Part shown: in pieces, positions 32,811 through 45,774 of the stretch | Numbering within the stretch: position 1 is the first letter of the stretch | Layout of the letters: each line of letters opens with the position of its first letter | Assembly (NCBI GenBank): GCA_936450465.1 | Contig: OW388300.1 | Coordinates: forward strand, 42,812,358 to 42,876,357 | Reading direction: 5' to 3' | Source: Gibbula magus | Taxonomy: Eukaryota > Mollusca > Gastropoda > Trochida > Trochidae | DNA: 64,000 nucleotides | Notes under the pieces: generated by a model | Seen by the model: the letters and a program-made list of their open reading frames with translations, nothing else | Told to the model about the DNA's origin: nothing | Database searches by the model: none | Program-made: the position numbers and the translations under genes

Positions 32811-34699
32811 GGGACCAGTTCTGCCTTTAACACCTCCATGCTCATAATCCAATTTAAATATATCTTGTCCACTAACAAGATTTCCCAAAGCAAAATATAT
32901 TTTCTCCAGGGAAAAACTGATTTCACCTTTCTGCTTGCATTCTGATGATAAAGCAAACTTTTTTCAGAAGTAACTATGGTTGGTCCGAAAGGATTTGAAT
33001 GATTAAAAAAGATGAACATTTGCTGCAGTACCTTCGAATAGAAAGACTTAATTTCATCTGGACAAATTTTCTAATTTTCAAATGTCAAGCTATCACATGT
33101 ATAGTCTCGAGCTGTTATCAAACTAATTGTATAGAGAAGATCATCCAAGCAATATAGCTTTTCTAGGCTGTAATGGTTAGAATTCAATTAGAGTTTTAAT
33201 TTTTGTTGGTCTGTCCAAACCATACCCCTTCAAAGACCTGTCCAAACCAGTAATTTCGTTGACAAAAATCTGAACGTTTTCCCTGGAGAAACTGGCCATC
33301 ACCTTTTCGCTCTCATTGTGTGATTATCCAATAATAAAGCAGATATTTTTTCTAAACATAAAATACATAAACCTCACCGGATTTCAAGGATTGAAGAAGA
33401 AACTTTATTGTGATACCTTTAAATATGAGATTAACATGGATTGGATTTTATCTCGACAAAATTTCACACTTAGTGATGTAAAACGAACATCTATAAAGAA
33501 ACCTCTTTTACCAATGAATTGCGCTGTTTGATGTTCTAGCTGTGACAGGATAGCACTGCAAAACTAAATAATGAAATTGAAGTGAATTGTCGATGATACG
33601 ACATTTGAGGAGGCCGTCTGAAAAAACGTTTTAATAGGAGACTTTTTGAATTGGAATATCCGCTTCTAAACAGTAATTCAAGTTTTTAAAGGATCTGTCC
33701 CTTTAAGCCATGACATGAATGAATCTGATTAAATATTTTTAATGGTGATCCAGGATTCAAACTTGCACAAAGTCTTAAAAAAAGATTCATAACAGTTGAT
33801 TTATTGTAGAAGACATGGATTTTGTGGATGATCAACTTCTTCAGATAATGACAATGTTTCAGTATATCCATACATGCTAACGATAAAAGTATCTACATCG
33901 AAAAGTCGCTATTGTTACATGAAAGCGTTGATCCTTTGCTTCTTTATACCTATACCTATGAAACAGTTGATTTAATATATTGTAATAAGAATATTGTATT
34001 TTCATAACAAATTTGAATTGTTTTTGTGTCACAAAAGTGTAAGTTGGGGTCACCAGGATTTGAACTCTTAACTTGTGTGAGCAAAAGCAAGTGTAGTCTA
34101 CGGTTTTGCTACATGGAGATAGATCTTTTCGTTTCCCATTTGACAAATTTTTTCCCGAATTTTCACATCTACACTATTTACAATGTTTTTTTTATCCATC
34201 TGGAAGGTTCTATCAGTGTCTATTACTTTCTAGAGACAGTTTCCGTATAAATAGTGCTGTTATGGGAAGGAGTGACATTCTGTACTTGGATTCTTTACTT
34301 TGGACACTATACGATAGCATTTGGATATCTTCATCTGTCAACACTGGCCAACAAGCTTGCTTATCAACATCATTCGGAAACTTCACAGATCAAGACTTTT
34401 AATTGGTGACTTCTGCTATATTATAGACATTTGTAGGGGTCTATTGGTATATTTGTGACCCTTTTATGTTTCTATTTCTCATTTGAAAATCTGTAATCAT
34501 TGTGTGTTTTAAATTTGAATTATATATAGTACTAATACTAGTCTGCATCTAATTCATTATGATATATAAAGAATGGTGAAGGGAGAGAGAAAATAAGAGA
34601 TGACATTTTCATTTCCATCAACTGTCGGTCGAATGGTGCCTTTATCAAAGGTACAGCCTAATTTCTAGATTGAAAATTAAACTTATGTTTAAAGAACTG
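32811..34699. other. non-coding with a weak duplication
   Basis: CTCCAGGGAAAAACTGATTT near 32905 and CCCTGGAGAAACTGGCCATC near 33282 head two similar stretches of about 75 bp. Around 33815-33843 a GATCAACTTCTT motif resembles, in reverse, Penelope-like ends. No gene. Confidence 0.3.
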
Positions 34700-34895
34700 A
34701 ACAGGCTGTCACTCAAACATTGTCTGACTCTTAGGCAAAACCTGATAGAGACTTAGGGTTAAAATAGGTCTTAACAGCTTGTCACTAATATGGTGACTGA
34801 TTCTAAAGTAAAACCTAATTTTCAAACTAACAATAAGACTTAACATACTGCCACTCAACCGGTGCCTGATTCTTAGGCAAAAACTGATGTTCTGA
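34700..34895. repeat. diverged tandem repeat, about 72-bp period
   Basis: Three units, each with a GYCACTCAA or GTCACTAATA start, a TGACTCTTAGGCAAAACCTG-like middle and AGACTTAAC. Old and diverged. Confidence 0.55.
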
Positions 34896-35834
34896 TCCCG
34901 TTGTTGTGTAAGTGATGTGACACATCCGTCTGGGATCCAATTAAGATTAAATTTGTCTCTCATATTGATTAAACTTCACCGAAGTACTAAAAGAATCTTG
35001 GAATCGAGATGGGAAGAGAAAAAAATGATGACATGATAGTTAGACATAGTGACAAGGTCTTAATTGATATCTGTTGTAATGATGACGTAAACACTTATTT
35101 GGCTTTTGGTCAGGACAAATTTGGCATCTTTCTAAGTTAAAATAATGCAGATTTTTTTTTATTTGTGTACTTTGACCTGGAAATACCTATGAGTGTGTTT
35201 TTTTTTAATAATGGTTTTTAAACTAATTCTAAATCTGTGAACACAATAAAGATTAAAAGTAAAGATACAGTTACGGACATTGTGAACTCGTTTATAGGTC
35301 TCTATGAGGTTATTTAATCAAGTTCCACAGTATAAAGAAATCCCGAAAAAATGATGTTTGCTGATTTAATTGGATGAATTTGAAAAACCATAGAGAAAAT
35401 GGTGATTATTGTCAGATTTGTTGACAGTTTCAAATTAGATTTGACTTCTTCTACAAACGAAGACAAAACATAATTCACTGCTGTCAGTTTTGATTTTGTG
35501 CCTTCTTCATCTTTCTAATGATGCTGTTTCTTTAGATTTGTTGTACTTTTTTTTTAAACAAGGAAAGAATTTTAAAGAAATATTCTTTCATTAATATAAT
35601 GAAGATTTGTTAGTCTAAATAAAACAAGTTAAATGTTCCTTGGGCATTGGCAGAATTATTTGTGCTTGTGACAGCTTTTTATAGACATTTAAAAAGATTA
35701 ATTAAGAATTAGCCTCATCATTTCTGCTAAACCACAAAAGACATTTGTTCGCCAAATATATAGATCTGCAGGAATGCATGTGCTTCCGTTTGTATACTTC
35801 TTCCACTTCCAAGCTGTATTTTGACAGAAAAGAA
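34896..35834. other. AT-rich, no recognisable feature
   Basis: Several T-rich runs; no repeat copies or genes. Confidence 0.4.
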
Positions 35835-35935
35835 AAGTTCCTCCACCCTTGTCTTTGTTTTTTCCAACAAAAATAGAATAAAAAAATCCTGCCTCCCTTG
35901 TCAGTTTTGAAAGGAGGGGAAAGATAACTGCATTT
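35835..35935. repeat. CTCCCTTGTC-type dispersed repeat, copy 2
   Basis: Matches the order of motifs in 29860-29990 with a central A-rich stretch. Confidence 0.5.
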
Positions 35936-36188
35936 TTGATGACAGTATCAATTATGTTTGACTTCCTACCACCTTTGGTTGCCAACTTGTTACACCACTG
36001 TCACCCTTAATTTGCATACAAATAAAAATGTCCAAGTGTCTCTACACGGGCTACAGAGATACTGAAGAATCTAAGAATCTCAATCAAAACCTACTGCCAT
36101 GAGTTCTAACTGATATATAATACAGCATGTGAGCATGTCACTGACGTCTACTTCAGATCTAACATATTCTCCCTGACATAATACTTGT

Positions 36189-36300
36189 AGCCGTTATATG
36201 AGTGAAATACTCTTGAAAGCACTCAACTCAACTCAACTCAACCTCAACCTCAACTCAAACTCAACTTCAACTCAACCTCAACTCAACCTCAACTCATCAT
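36189..36300 (+). repeat. SINE tail expanded into a (CTCAA)n array
   Basis: GCCGTTATATGAGTGAAATA followed by CTCTTGAAAGC is the 3' end of the local tRNA-derived SINE. From about 36223 it runs into (CTCAA)n with (CTCAAC)-type variants for about 75 bp. The SINE body is absent. Confidence 0.75.
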
Positions 36301-36405
36301 ATGATACCGCACTGAAAACACAAAATATTCTGTTTATTATATGCTTCTGTGGTCGGAAATATGGTGTTTTACATTTAAAACTGCTTCAATGGAGCGAGTT
36401 CTGGC

Positions 36406-36484
36406 GATGTCATACCATTGTTGCTCGGTCACTTAGCAACGGCGATGACGATGCTTTGATTGTAAATGTGATGTCATACCATTG
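36406..36484. other. short direct repeat with X-box-like core
   Basis: GATGTCATACCATTG occurs exactly at 36406-36420 and 36470-36484. Between them GTTGCT...AGCAAC is an inverted pair and GCGATGACG is CRE-like. It could be regulatory or a repeat fragment. Confidence 0.3.
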
Positions 36485-36539
36485 CACACATGACTTCATC
36501 CCCTCTGTGATATTTCACTGTGTTGAGAAAGTGATATGA

Positions 36540-37436
36540 AACTTCAGTGATGAGAACACATTTTCTCAAACTTATTAGAGAAAACTCCGTCTCACATCGC
36601 TTAGCATATAATAAATATATGCATCTACTTCAGAGATAATTAACCTTCCTAAACCCCCTGCCCCTTTATCAGAATTTATTCTCCATATAGCTTTACAACT
36701 CATAGTTATGAATGCTATTGACAACAAAATGACGCAAGTATCAACACCTGCCTGATTGATTCAGAATGAACAGAGAACAAGGGCAAAAACTCCAGAAAAA
36801 ATAATTGCATGCTTCTCCAGAAGAAACTGATGAACAGATGGATTGATGGATGGATACACGGACAGAGAGAGATTGTATCCCCCTTCCTGTTCGTGGCGGG
36901 GGATAACAATGGTTAACATTGAAACCTTATATACATCTACTGTCAATTCTCTTGTATTTGAACCTATACTGTTGTGCGTTTACATATCACCTAGTGGTTC
37001 TTGCCATTAATTGACAATGACGGTTAACATTAGTTCCAAATCATTTGAAATGAACCTTTCCAAACCCTCTTCTCCTTCAGGTTATCAGTAAGTCTTGTTT
37101 GGGCTATTGATCACCCTGTACTTGGATCTAACTAATAGGATCCATAATGTCCTCACACTAAATGGACCTGCACATTAACAGGATAACACTGCCAACCAAC
37201 ACAGTCCTAATGAAGGCTACTTCATGTGTTTGGTATTCACATGGGACTTTCTGGGATTAGAGGTTTTTGTGTGAAACTCGCCAGGCACCCAAAATAACCT
37301 CTTATTTGTAAATGGAAATGCTGCTAAAATTGGATGAATGGGCTTGACCTCACCTTGACTGTTTGTCCACGGAGTGGTCTGTCACTTGGAATCAGAAGAG
37401 AGCTGGCCTGGTTAACCAGGGAATAAAGGACACCTG
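36540..37436. other. no gene; one TATCCCC-type fragment
   Basis: Near 36878-36905, ATCCCCCTTCCTG...GGCGGGGGATAA is a reverse-oriented start of the TATCCCCGCC repeat. Otherwise unassigned. Confidence 0.35.
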
Positions 37437-37868
37437 TTTTAGAATGTTGTCAGGGAAAACAATGGTCACCTGGACCCTCTTGCAGAAAGTTCTCTTACCC
37501 TAGGTTAAGGGTGAGATAGTGCAGTGGTTAGCGTATTCGGATCAAGAGGTTTGGTTTCAAATCCCGCCAGGAGCTAGCCAACTTTGTCTGCAGTAGAGAA
37601 CTGTTCTACACGCAGTAAGGTTTGGGTGCAATGCTACACTGATTTCAGCACAGTACCACCCATGGTTCGCTAGTTCCAGTCAATGCTCGCAGGTTTCACT
37701 GTAATGCATAATATAGGTGTTGCAGGCTTTCTCCCTACAATAATACTAGCTGCAGTGATATAAGTGAAATACTCTTGAAAGCAATGTAATCTGTCTCAGC
37801 TTTAGAATGTTTATAAGGTAAAACAATGATCAACTGGGCTCACTTGCACAAAGCTCCCTTACCCTAGG
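37437..37868. repeat. about 70-bp direct duplication flanking a SINE
   Basis: 37437-37506 (TTTTAGAATGTTGTCAGG ... CTCTTACCCTAGGT) is repeated with moderate divergence at 37800-37869 (TTTAGAATGTTTATAAGG ... CTCCCTTACCCTAGGT). The SINE at 37509 sits between them. Confidence 0.8.
37509..37790 (+). mobile_element. tRNA-derived SINE
   Basis: Head GGTGAGATAGTGCAGTGG with TTAGCG (A-box-like), B-box-like GGTTTCAAATCCCGCC, body TTTGGGTGCAATGCTACACT, tail AAGTGAAATACTCTTGAAAG. The terminal TCAC repeat is missing. Confidence 0.85.
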
Positions 37869-37940
37869 TGATTTTAACTAAATGTTTAAAGCATGTTTGA
37901 TGTGACCTTTACACTAAGGAGCCTTTGTGAAAATGGGACC
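37835..37940. mobile_element. short inverted-repeat element
   Basis: GGGCTCACTTGCACAAAGCT at the left and AGCCTTTGTGAAAATGGGACC at the right are imperfect inverses, with CCCTTA / TAAGGA continuing the arms. The left arm alone is present in the duplicate at about 37472-37506. Confidence 0.5.
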
Positions 37941-38689
37941 TGGTCTTTTGAAAACAGTTTAAATATTAAATATTCCACTATTCTTTATATATTTTGAATG
38001 TTTTTATTGAATAATGTTCTTCTGGAGAAATTTGTAATCTAAAGAAATAATAACAAATTATCTAGTAGTATGAAAGACATACCTAAAGACATTTCCTCTA
38101 AAAACCAAGCGTAAAACTCATTTACTAAAAGAACAACTGTTCTGAGCACAATCAAATCCTATAAGACATTATCAGTATTAATTGACACACCTGGCAAAAA
38201 CAAATGGATGTCAACTTACTTTTGTCCAAAGGTTCTCTCAAACATTGTACATCTGTTTCCAGTGCAATGAAACTACTGTCTTCTACACAAATTACAGTAT
38301 GTCAGACACCAAGTGGGTAAAGAAAGACTTAATTAATCTCTGTGTATTAGGGGACTAGTTGAGTATGTAGTGGTGTACTGGAGTGGTGTACTGGAGTGGT
38401 GTACTGGAGTGGTGCATCTGGTCACTGACATCTGTAGGAGACACTCAACCTTTCTCTTCAGACTCTTTTTATTTGTGTTCCTTTTCCTGAAGATTGAGTA
38501 AGATGCATTCAGGCAACTTGAGACATCTGTTCTATGTCCAAGTTAATCAAATCTGATGTCTAAGAGCTTAAAGAACTTGCTGCCAAGAATGTTTACTCAT
38601 TTCCTTGTAACACTAACTAACTCTGACACTACAGTAAATCTTAAACAAATTCTTCAAAGTTGTTTAGAAGTTGGTGTTGTAACACAAGA
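37941..38689. other. non-coding; 13-bp minisatellite
   Basis: TGGAGTGGTGTAC-type units repeat about three times at 38367-38412. No gene. Confidence 0.4.
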
Positions 38690-38880
38690 CAAATTTAATG
38701 ATTAACAACTTCTTTATTTGTTTGTCATTATTTTTCATTAGCCACCTGAAAAAGGATTAAATAGTTCCTTAAGTTTTAAGAAAACAAGATTCTTAATAAC
38801 AATTTCTTTATTGTGAAGTTGGTAAGATACATATTTATACAGTCATAAACTTAATCCTTTAGATTCGTCTTGTATAATCA
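38690..38880. mobile_element. two Penelope-like-style end sequences
   Basis: GATTAACAACTTCTTTATTTG (about 38700) and AAAACAAGATTCTTAATAAC with AATTTCTTTATTGTGAAG (about 38782) are reverse-oriented versions of the end motif at 11429. Both are truncated. Confidence 0.4.
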
Positions 38881-39728
38881 TAGACAATGGTAAGAAAGTT
38901 ATATGTTACATTAAAAACAGCATATTTATTTTGTAAAACAAACAAATTCTTATAGATATCTCCAAAATATTACCATTTGTGTTTTTTGGTGCTATAAATA
39001 CATAATATATATATAAATTCGGATGGTATTTTTGAGGAGACATTTGTGCTTTTATGCAAGCTATGAAGATTATCAAAATATTACACCAAGTTATGTTTCA
39101 AATGGATATATATGTAAGAATAGGCTAAGTATGCTTTTATACTATACATTTTCCAATTGTTTGAGTGAAAGAAAAAGCAATGAATATTAAATGTAGAACA
39201 ATTTTAGTCCCAATACAAATGACAAACTTGAATTAAAAATGAAACATAAATTTAAATACTTTATTGAAAATAATGGAAGAGATAGTTTAATTAAGGAAGA
39301 CTTTATTTTCATTGCATTGTATATTGCTATCATGGCTCCAGATCTCATTATACTCAAAGACTGCTGTTCAAACCAGAAGTAAATTGATCTTTAGTCTACA
39401 AAACATAAAATTGAATAACATGAGATTTCAGACACTAAATAGTCCTCATAATTTCATTTTGGAGACGAATATTAGTCAAGTTACTATCTTTATCCTTCAA
39501 TAACTTTTTGAAAACTTTTGAAAATTTAGAGTAATATTATTAACCAAAGTGCAACAGATTAGCAAAGAAAATTGCTAAAATATTTCGTGACATTTTCATA
39601 TATAAGGTTTTTTAGTTGATTGCTTTCCATGGTCTGCAGGTTCGGTTCTGAAATGTTTTGGCACTTTTGAAAATTGATGTTCTGATGAAATATCATGTTC
39701 AGTCTGTTTTGCAATCAATAACTTATTT
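38881..39728. other. AT-rich, no recognisable feature
   Basis: No repeats or gene. Confidence 0.4.
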
Positions 39729-40029
39729 AAAGGGAAGGTTCTAGATCTATTGTGGTATATTTTGTGGAAACAATGTGAGCGCACATTCTTGTTGATACAT
39801 ATGTCATGAATTCAATAAAATAAAAAAATAAATAAATGAATAAATGAATGAATGAATGAATGAATGAATAAATAAATTTATAAATAAATAATTGTTACTT
39901 TGTGGATATTCTATCAATATATATGTTTTATTATCAAATAGTTCAAAAATTATTAAAAATACAGTGGTTTCTCATTTTATGCATTGTTCAAAAACAAAAT
40001 GGCAGATATTCTGATAGAACCCTTTCTTT
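39729..40029. mobile_element. GGTTCTATC-end element, copy 3 (decayed)
   Basis: Left TTTAAAGGGAAGGTTCTAG, right CTGATAGAACCCTTTCTTTC. Shares GGATATTCTATC and TTATCAAA with copy 2. An (AAAT)n/(GAAT)n microsatellite occupies about 39825-39892. Confidence 0.6.
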
Positions 40030-41072
40030 CACTTGAAAACATTTTGGAACGTGTTCTGGCATTGAAATAAATCATCCGTTATAAGCCAGTCAGGCCGTAA
40101 TGGAAAAAGGAAACGGAGAGCATCAATAAAGCGAATGTATGAGCTGATTTCTATGGATGCTTTCAAATCTATATTCTTTAAAGAAAACAAAACTTACATT
40201 AAAACTTTACAAACAAAATGTATTCGCATGTATGAATTGATCCTTTAAAATCTTGGTCTTTTTTAAGGAATTACTCAATTTTTAAACTTGTATCAAATGT
40301 TTTAAGATATTTGAATTCAATGTTTCAAGTGTTCTTTCAATTAAGAACAGCTCTGAAAGACTCAAATTATTGACATGTATGAGCACGTTGGAATTAATAT
40401 TCTGAAGTGAAATAAATTCCATTTTGAATTGAAACTTAAATCCTCCAATCTATGAATGAAATGCACAGAGATGTAGAATCGAAGAGGATGATATGTTATA
40501 AAAATGTTTTCAAAATTATGAGATTATATTTTTTTCAATATCAAATATTGCTAAATTAAGTTATTAATGTATAGACATGTTTCAGTTGATATTTTTATTT
40601 GGAGATTATGTAACCAATTGATCATCTATCAAGAAAGTGAAACTAGGAATCTCTGATTTAAGATAATGAACAAAATGGAACACGCAATTTATGTATTAAA
40701 ATGCAGAAGCAATTCTTTAATGAAAGACCCCTTTATCTAAAAGCATCAAATCAATAATTGATATCCTGTAATCTTCTATAGAATATCTTCTTGTTTCAGA
40801 TATTGTAATTGTGATGGCCATATGTCAGATATGGTCATGTTTGAATTGAAAAGATTTGTTTCCTGCAACTGTAGAAATTATTGTGAAATGTCCAGATCTT
40901 ACAATGAAAGTGTTACGTATCAGCATCTACGGGTGAAATGTTACACTTAGCTTTGGTTTGGTATGTATTGTGTGGTAAAGAAACGCGAGTTCTGCATGTA
41001 CATTTCACACATATCTTCTTCAAAATAATGAACATAAACATTATAAAAATCAAATAATAGTTATTAATGTTT
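40030..41072. other. AT-rich, no recognisable feature
   Basis: Nothing supported. Confidence 0.4.
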
Positions 41073-41083
41073 ACAAAATTAAT

Positions 41084-41394
41084 GGGGGCGGGATAGCGCA
41101 GTGTTCAGCTTTGGATCAAGAGGTCCGGGGTTCGAATCTCGCCAGGGGCACGGCAACTTTGTCTGCAGTAGATAACTGTTCTACACTTAGTACGGTTTGG
41201 GTGCAATGCTACATTGAATTTCAGCATAGTACCACCCATGGTTGGCTAGTTCCAGCCGTTGCTCGCAGGTTTCAGTCCGCAATGCATAGCCACAGGGCGT
41301 TGGGGCTTTCTCCCTGCAATAACACTGGCAGCTGTGATATAAGTGAAATACTCTTGAAATTGGTGTTAAACCCCAACTCACCTGACCTCACCTC
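41084..41394 (+). mobile_element. tRNA-derived SINE, full length, with 11-bp TSD
   Basis: Head GGGGGCGGGATAGCGCAGTG, B-box GGGTTCGAATCTCGCC, body GGTTTGGGTGCAATGCTACA, tail TGGTGTTAAACCCCAACTCA and TCACCTCAC. The flanking ACAAAATTAAT is exact (41073-41083 and 41395-41405). The open frame inside is a by-product. Confidence 0.92.
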
Positions 41395-41405
41395 ACAAAA
41401 TTAAT

Positions 41406-42862
41406 AACATAAATTATGGTATGCAGTACAAACTGAAAATACACTTTGATGCACAGTGCGGTGAAATTAAAGCATAACACTGCGGTTCAAATATTCTGAT
41501 TCATGATTATGTATATAGAGGATATCTAATGCGGGAGAAGTTAAAATTGGTATAAAAGCAATGAGTGTCAGTATTTCAGATTTCAAAATCGCGATGACTA
41601 ACAACCAACAACCAGAACTCTGTCGAATTCGTTGATGCAGAGAGTTGTCAAAAAATCATTTAATTGATGCAATGTTATTCGCAGCAGAATTTCAGGTTTC
41701 TGAGTACATCTTTGATACATACAAAGCAACCAGTCAAAAATCAGATCACTGACATCCTGTTGAGCAGGAATTAAAAACTTTTGGTGATTTTAATTTAAGT
41801 TTTTTGTTCCTTCATTAGGAGAGTAACAAGTGACAAGATCAGTCAAGTTCATCTTCTGGATACAATGGCTTGATTGGACCAGTCTCTAGCAACAGCACGG
41901 CTCCCATTTTGTGAAGGTCGAAGCCTTGAATCTATTTAGGAAACTGTTTGGTGAGTCATCTAAACCTCTTTATGTTTCGTTGTTATGAAAATGAAACAAT
42001 TGTTGAAACAAATGTTAACCTTTGCTCTGCTGGAAGGTTTTATTTTCCTTTGATCATTTTGCAATGACAGATTCATTCTTTTCTGAAAAACCTTTGGATG
42101 AACTAACAGCAAGTTGCTGATTTATGTGGCACAATGTTGCAATGTAATCACTGCTCATTGGATACAACAGATGATTGATACCGTACATGTGGTGTATGTA
42201 AAATATACCTCAGTGATACCTTGCCAAGTGCATTTATGTTATGCCAATGCCATTTGCGGATCCAGTTCCGGAGGGGGTTTACTTTTGAAAAGACCATGCA
42301 GTTGAAGTCAATGTTATGAGTGAAATCTCTTGGATAATCAGAGTAACTATTAGAAATACATCTTCCATCTATAGATAGTGAAGAAATGTAATAATGTTAT
42401 AATTGGGATCACACTTTCTGAAAGTCATTCAAAGATTGCCACTGACAAAATCATCAATGACAATCTTCCAAATGTCCAAATCCTCACACTGTCCACTCAC
42501 ATGTTTCAAAAGGATCATGTCAAGCACGTTCATGGTGGCGTCTTCTTCTTTCTGTTCAGAGAGGTAGTGATGTCAAAAACAAATTTTAGGCAAATTTTGG
42601 AACCTTTATTTTGCATTCGCCAAAACGCAACCAATATGGCTGCCATAAACTATTGTTCTGTTTTCACGAATGCTTGGAACATTGCCTTATTGAAATTGCC
42701 CATTATAACAGGTATAAAGTCTGAAGTTTGGACACTTCAATTCATCTATCCACGAACATGTACAAATAATCTGGTGTCCCCATACTTACATATTATATAA
42801 CGAATTCTTATTTCTCGACAGTTGCTGAATATCTAAGCTGTTGGTGAATTAAATGCTGGCAG
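41406..42862. other. no confident gene
   Basis: The 140-codon + frame at 42378-42800 is the longest here but has no recognised motif and reads like chance translation of AT-rich DNA. Confidence 0.3.
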
Positions 42863-42907
42863 TTGGTGCCTGACTCTGAGGACAGTGTTTCGAATCCTGC
42901 AATGATC
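42863..42907 (+). mobile_element. tRNA-like SINE fragment, second family, copy 1
   Basis: GTTGGTGCCTGACTCTGAGG followed by a B-box-like GTTTCGAATCCTGC. The same order occurs inverted at 55255-55300. Only the head is recognisable. Confidence 0.45.
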
Positions 42908-43339
42908 CTTAAAAAGTCCAAGAACTTGTACTCTTTTCTTTTTTCTTTTAGATAGTGTGGTCCCAAATATAACAATGTTATAGAGTATCTATATGTAACC
43001 AACCCATCCCCCTTTGAAAATTATAGATCCGTTATGAAAGCGGAAAAAGCAAACTTATAACGGCAAGTTCCAGATGATTAATAATGTAAAGAAGAATTAT
43101 TATATCATAAAAAAAAATTTCTCGGTGTTTATGATACATGTTGTATCTGTTCTGCGAATCTGAGAGTGGTTCCTGGGAATTAGCCAAGCATGGCGCTGCT
43201 CACCTAGCCTCTAACCATTTATCTGATTTAGGCTCCGCTTTATTGATAGCAGAAAATTTAATCTGGAAATGGTCTCGTTGTGAGGTAATTTTGATGATTA
43301 TCAAGTAATAAACTTAATAGATGAGATGTTTTCCTCTTG
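42908..43339. other. left flank of diverged array
   Basis: No clear repeat units; may contain very decayed ones. Confidence 0.3.
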
Positions 43340-45690
43340 CCACCAGCTGTGAAAACCTGTCCGTCTAAATTGAAGTTGGTCCCAGAACAGCAATTATCGT
43401 TTTGTGAGTAGGATACTGCTGTTTTAAACTGTAGTGGGTGGTTTTTCATGATAAGTGGTCATTGTAGAATCGTTTGAGAGTAGGTAGGATGCCATTTTGT
43501 TTTGAGACTCTTAAGATTTTTTCTCTATAAAATATATTTGTGCATGTAAGTTTATTGATGATAATTTGCGATCATTTTATAATATATTGTTCTTGCCGTT
43601 ATATGTTTCGGATGTTGGGACTCTAGATTTATTCTCTATAAAACAAATTTGTGCATGTTAGTTCTCAATATTGATGATAATTGGTGATAATTTTATAATC
43701 TATTGTTTTTGCAGTTATCTGTGTGGGATGAAAATTGTGTCTGGGCCTCAAGATATATTCTCTATAAAAAAATGTTTGTGAATGTTAGTTGTAAATATTG
43801 ATGATAATTGGTGATGATTTTAGAATCTATTGTTTATGCAGTTATCTGTGTGGGATGAAAATAATGTTTGGGACTCAAGATTTCTTATCCAAAAAATAAA
43901 ATTGTTCATGTTGGTATATATGTATGTTTTTACTTCGTAAAGGGGCCACAGGCCCATGATACAGATATAGTGCAGACATTTGTTGTATTAGAGAGAGTGA
44001 TGGTAATATCAAAATTAGAAATTATGTAACAGGAACATCTTTAAAAAAATTCAGTCTTAAAATTGACTTTTCTGCTAAGAAGAGAAATTTACAAAGATTC
44101 CTTAAATTATGCCTTTTGACAAATAATGTTTGCATATTGTCTAAAGTTGGGTTTTCCCAGTTAGTTATAAATATTGATGGTAATTGATGATCATTTCAGA
44201 ATCTATTGTTTGTGCCGTTAACGTTATATATGCGAAATGAAAATAGTTTTTGTGACTCAAGATTCATTCTCTAATAAAAAAAATTGTGCATGTTAGTTAT
44301 AAATATTGATGATAATTGGTGATCATTTTAGAATCTTTTGTTTTTGCTGTTATATGTGTGAGATGAAAATAGTTTGTGTGCCTCAAGATTTGTTCTCTAT
44401 CAGAAGTTGGTTGTCTATATTGGAGTTTGTCTGCAATCAACAGTTATTGCTCAGCAAGGGACTTTATGTTTTAAATTTACGACAATGAGATCATGTTCGA
44501 GCTTATTGATAAGTGTAGAATCCACTATGAACTCATAGGCGGTTCCAGGACTTTTCAAAGAGAGTGGAGGTCACATATTGAAAAGGGATCTGATGCTGTT
44601 TGATGTGTGGGATGAAAATGTGTCTGGGACATTCTTTCCATATCAAACTGTTTTTGTCTAAATCGGAGTTGGTCTCAATGACAGTTATTGCTTTGTAAGA
44701 TACTGGTGTTTTAAAGTGTACATGGTGGATGTGTTTGATTATTGTTAAGTGTTCATATGTGTGGGTTAAAAGTGTTTTAGATGCAAGATTCTTCCTATAT
44801 TAAAATTTATTTGTCTAAAGAGTTGGTCTTAGAATGACAGTTATTGCTTTGTAAGATACTGGTGCTTTAAAGTGTATGTGGTGGATGTGTTAGATTATTA
44901 ATAAGTGTTTATTTTAAATGCAACTGTGTGCTATTATTTCGTTAAATGAAAATGTGTTTTGGATTCTTTCTATATTAAAAGTTAGAGTTGTCTCCGATTG
45001 ACAGTTATTGATTTGTAAGATACTGGTGTTTTAAAGTGTACATTGTGGGTGCGGGCTAGCTTATTGAAATGAAATGTTCATTGATAAATGAACTGTGTGC
45101 TGTGTAGGATGAAAATGTCTGTGTTTTGATTCAAGATTCTTCCTATATTAAAATTTATTTGTTTTGAGTTGGTCTCTGAAGGACAGTAATTGTATTGTAA
45201 AATACTGGGTGTTTTTAAAGTGTGGGTGCTTGTTAGACTATTGATAAGTGTTCATTATAGAATAAACTGTGTTCTACGTTATATGCGTGGGATGAAAATC
45301 ATGCTTCAGAATCCAGATTAATTTTCTTTATCAAAAGCACAAAGACCATCTCAGAGGTTGTTGGAGCACAGCTATTATCAGTTTGTGAGTGGGATATTGG
45401 GCTTATAAACTGTCGTGGGTGTTAGTTTATTGAGAAATCATCTTTGTAAAATCATTTCAGAGTATATTTGGGCTGTAAATCACGTCTAGGCCTCCAAGAT
45501 CATTCTTTAATAAGATGTGTTTGTCTGAATTGTAGTTCATCTCTGAACGCAGTAATAGCTTTTTGAGGAGGATATTTGTGTTTTAACTGTGCTGGCTGTT
45601 TAGTCATTGCAATAAAAGTTTATTTTTCTTGGAGAATTATTTAAAGTATTCAGTGGGATGAAAATCTCTCCTGGATGCAAACTTTTTAAT
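43340..45690. repeat. 2.3-kb strongly diverged tandem array
   Basis: Recurring motifs in fixed order: GAAGTTGGTCYCAGAAYGACAG or variants, TTTGTRAGATACTGGTGTTTT, AAAGTGTACRTGGTGGRTG, TGATAAGTGTTCAT, TATRTGTGGGATGAAAAT and ACTCAAGATTCTTYCTAT. Full units are near 170-230 bp and there are also shorter 110-130-bp subunits (43521, 43631, 43758). About ten or more units are seen. High divergence and varied lengths suggest an old satellite or degenerated duplications. No open frame spans units. Confidence 0.7.
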
Positions 45691-45774
45691 CTCTCCTAGT
45701 GCTATGATTAGCAACTGTTGCATACTTTAAAGAGTATTTTTCAAAATATCTTATTTAGCTTCCATATATGCTGA

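Noticed and set aside
34040..34115. tRNA-like A and B boxes on the minus strand
   Set aside because: The T-arm does not pair well and no cloverleaf can be drawn; probably chance or a very decayed SINE head.
42378..42800. 140-codon open frame as a host gene
   Set aside because: No motif, no splice or promoter context; composition is that of the surrounding AT-rich DNA.
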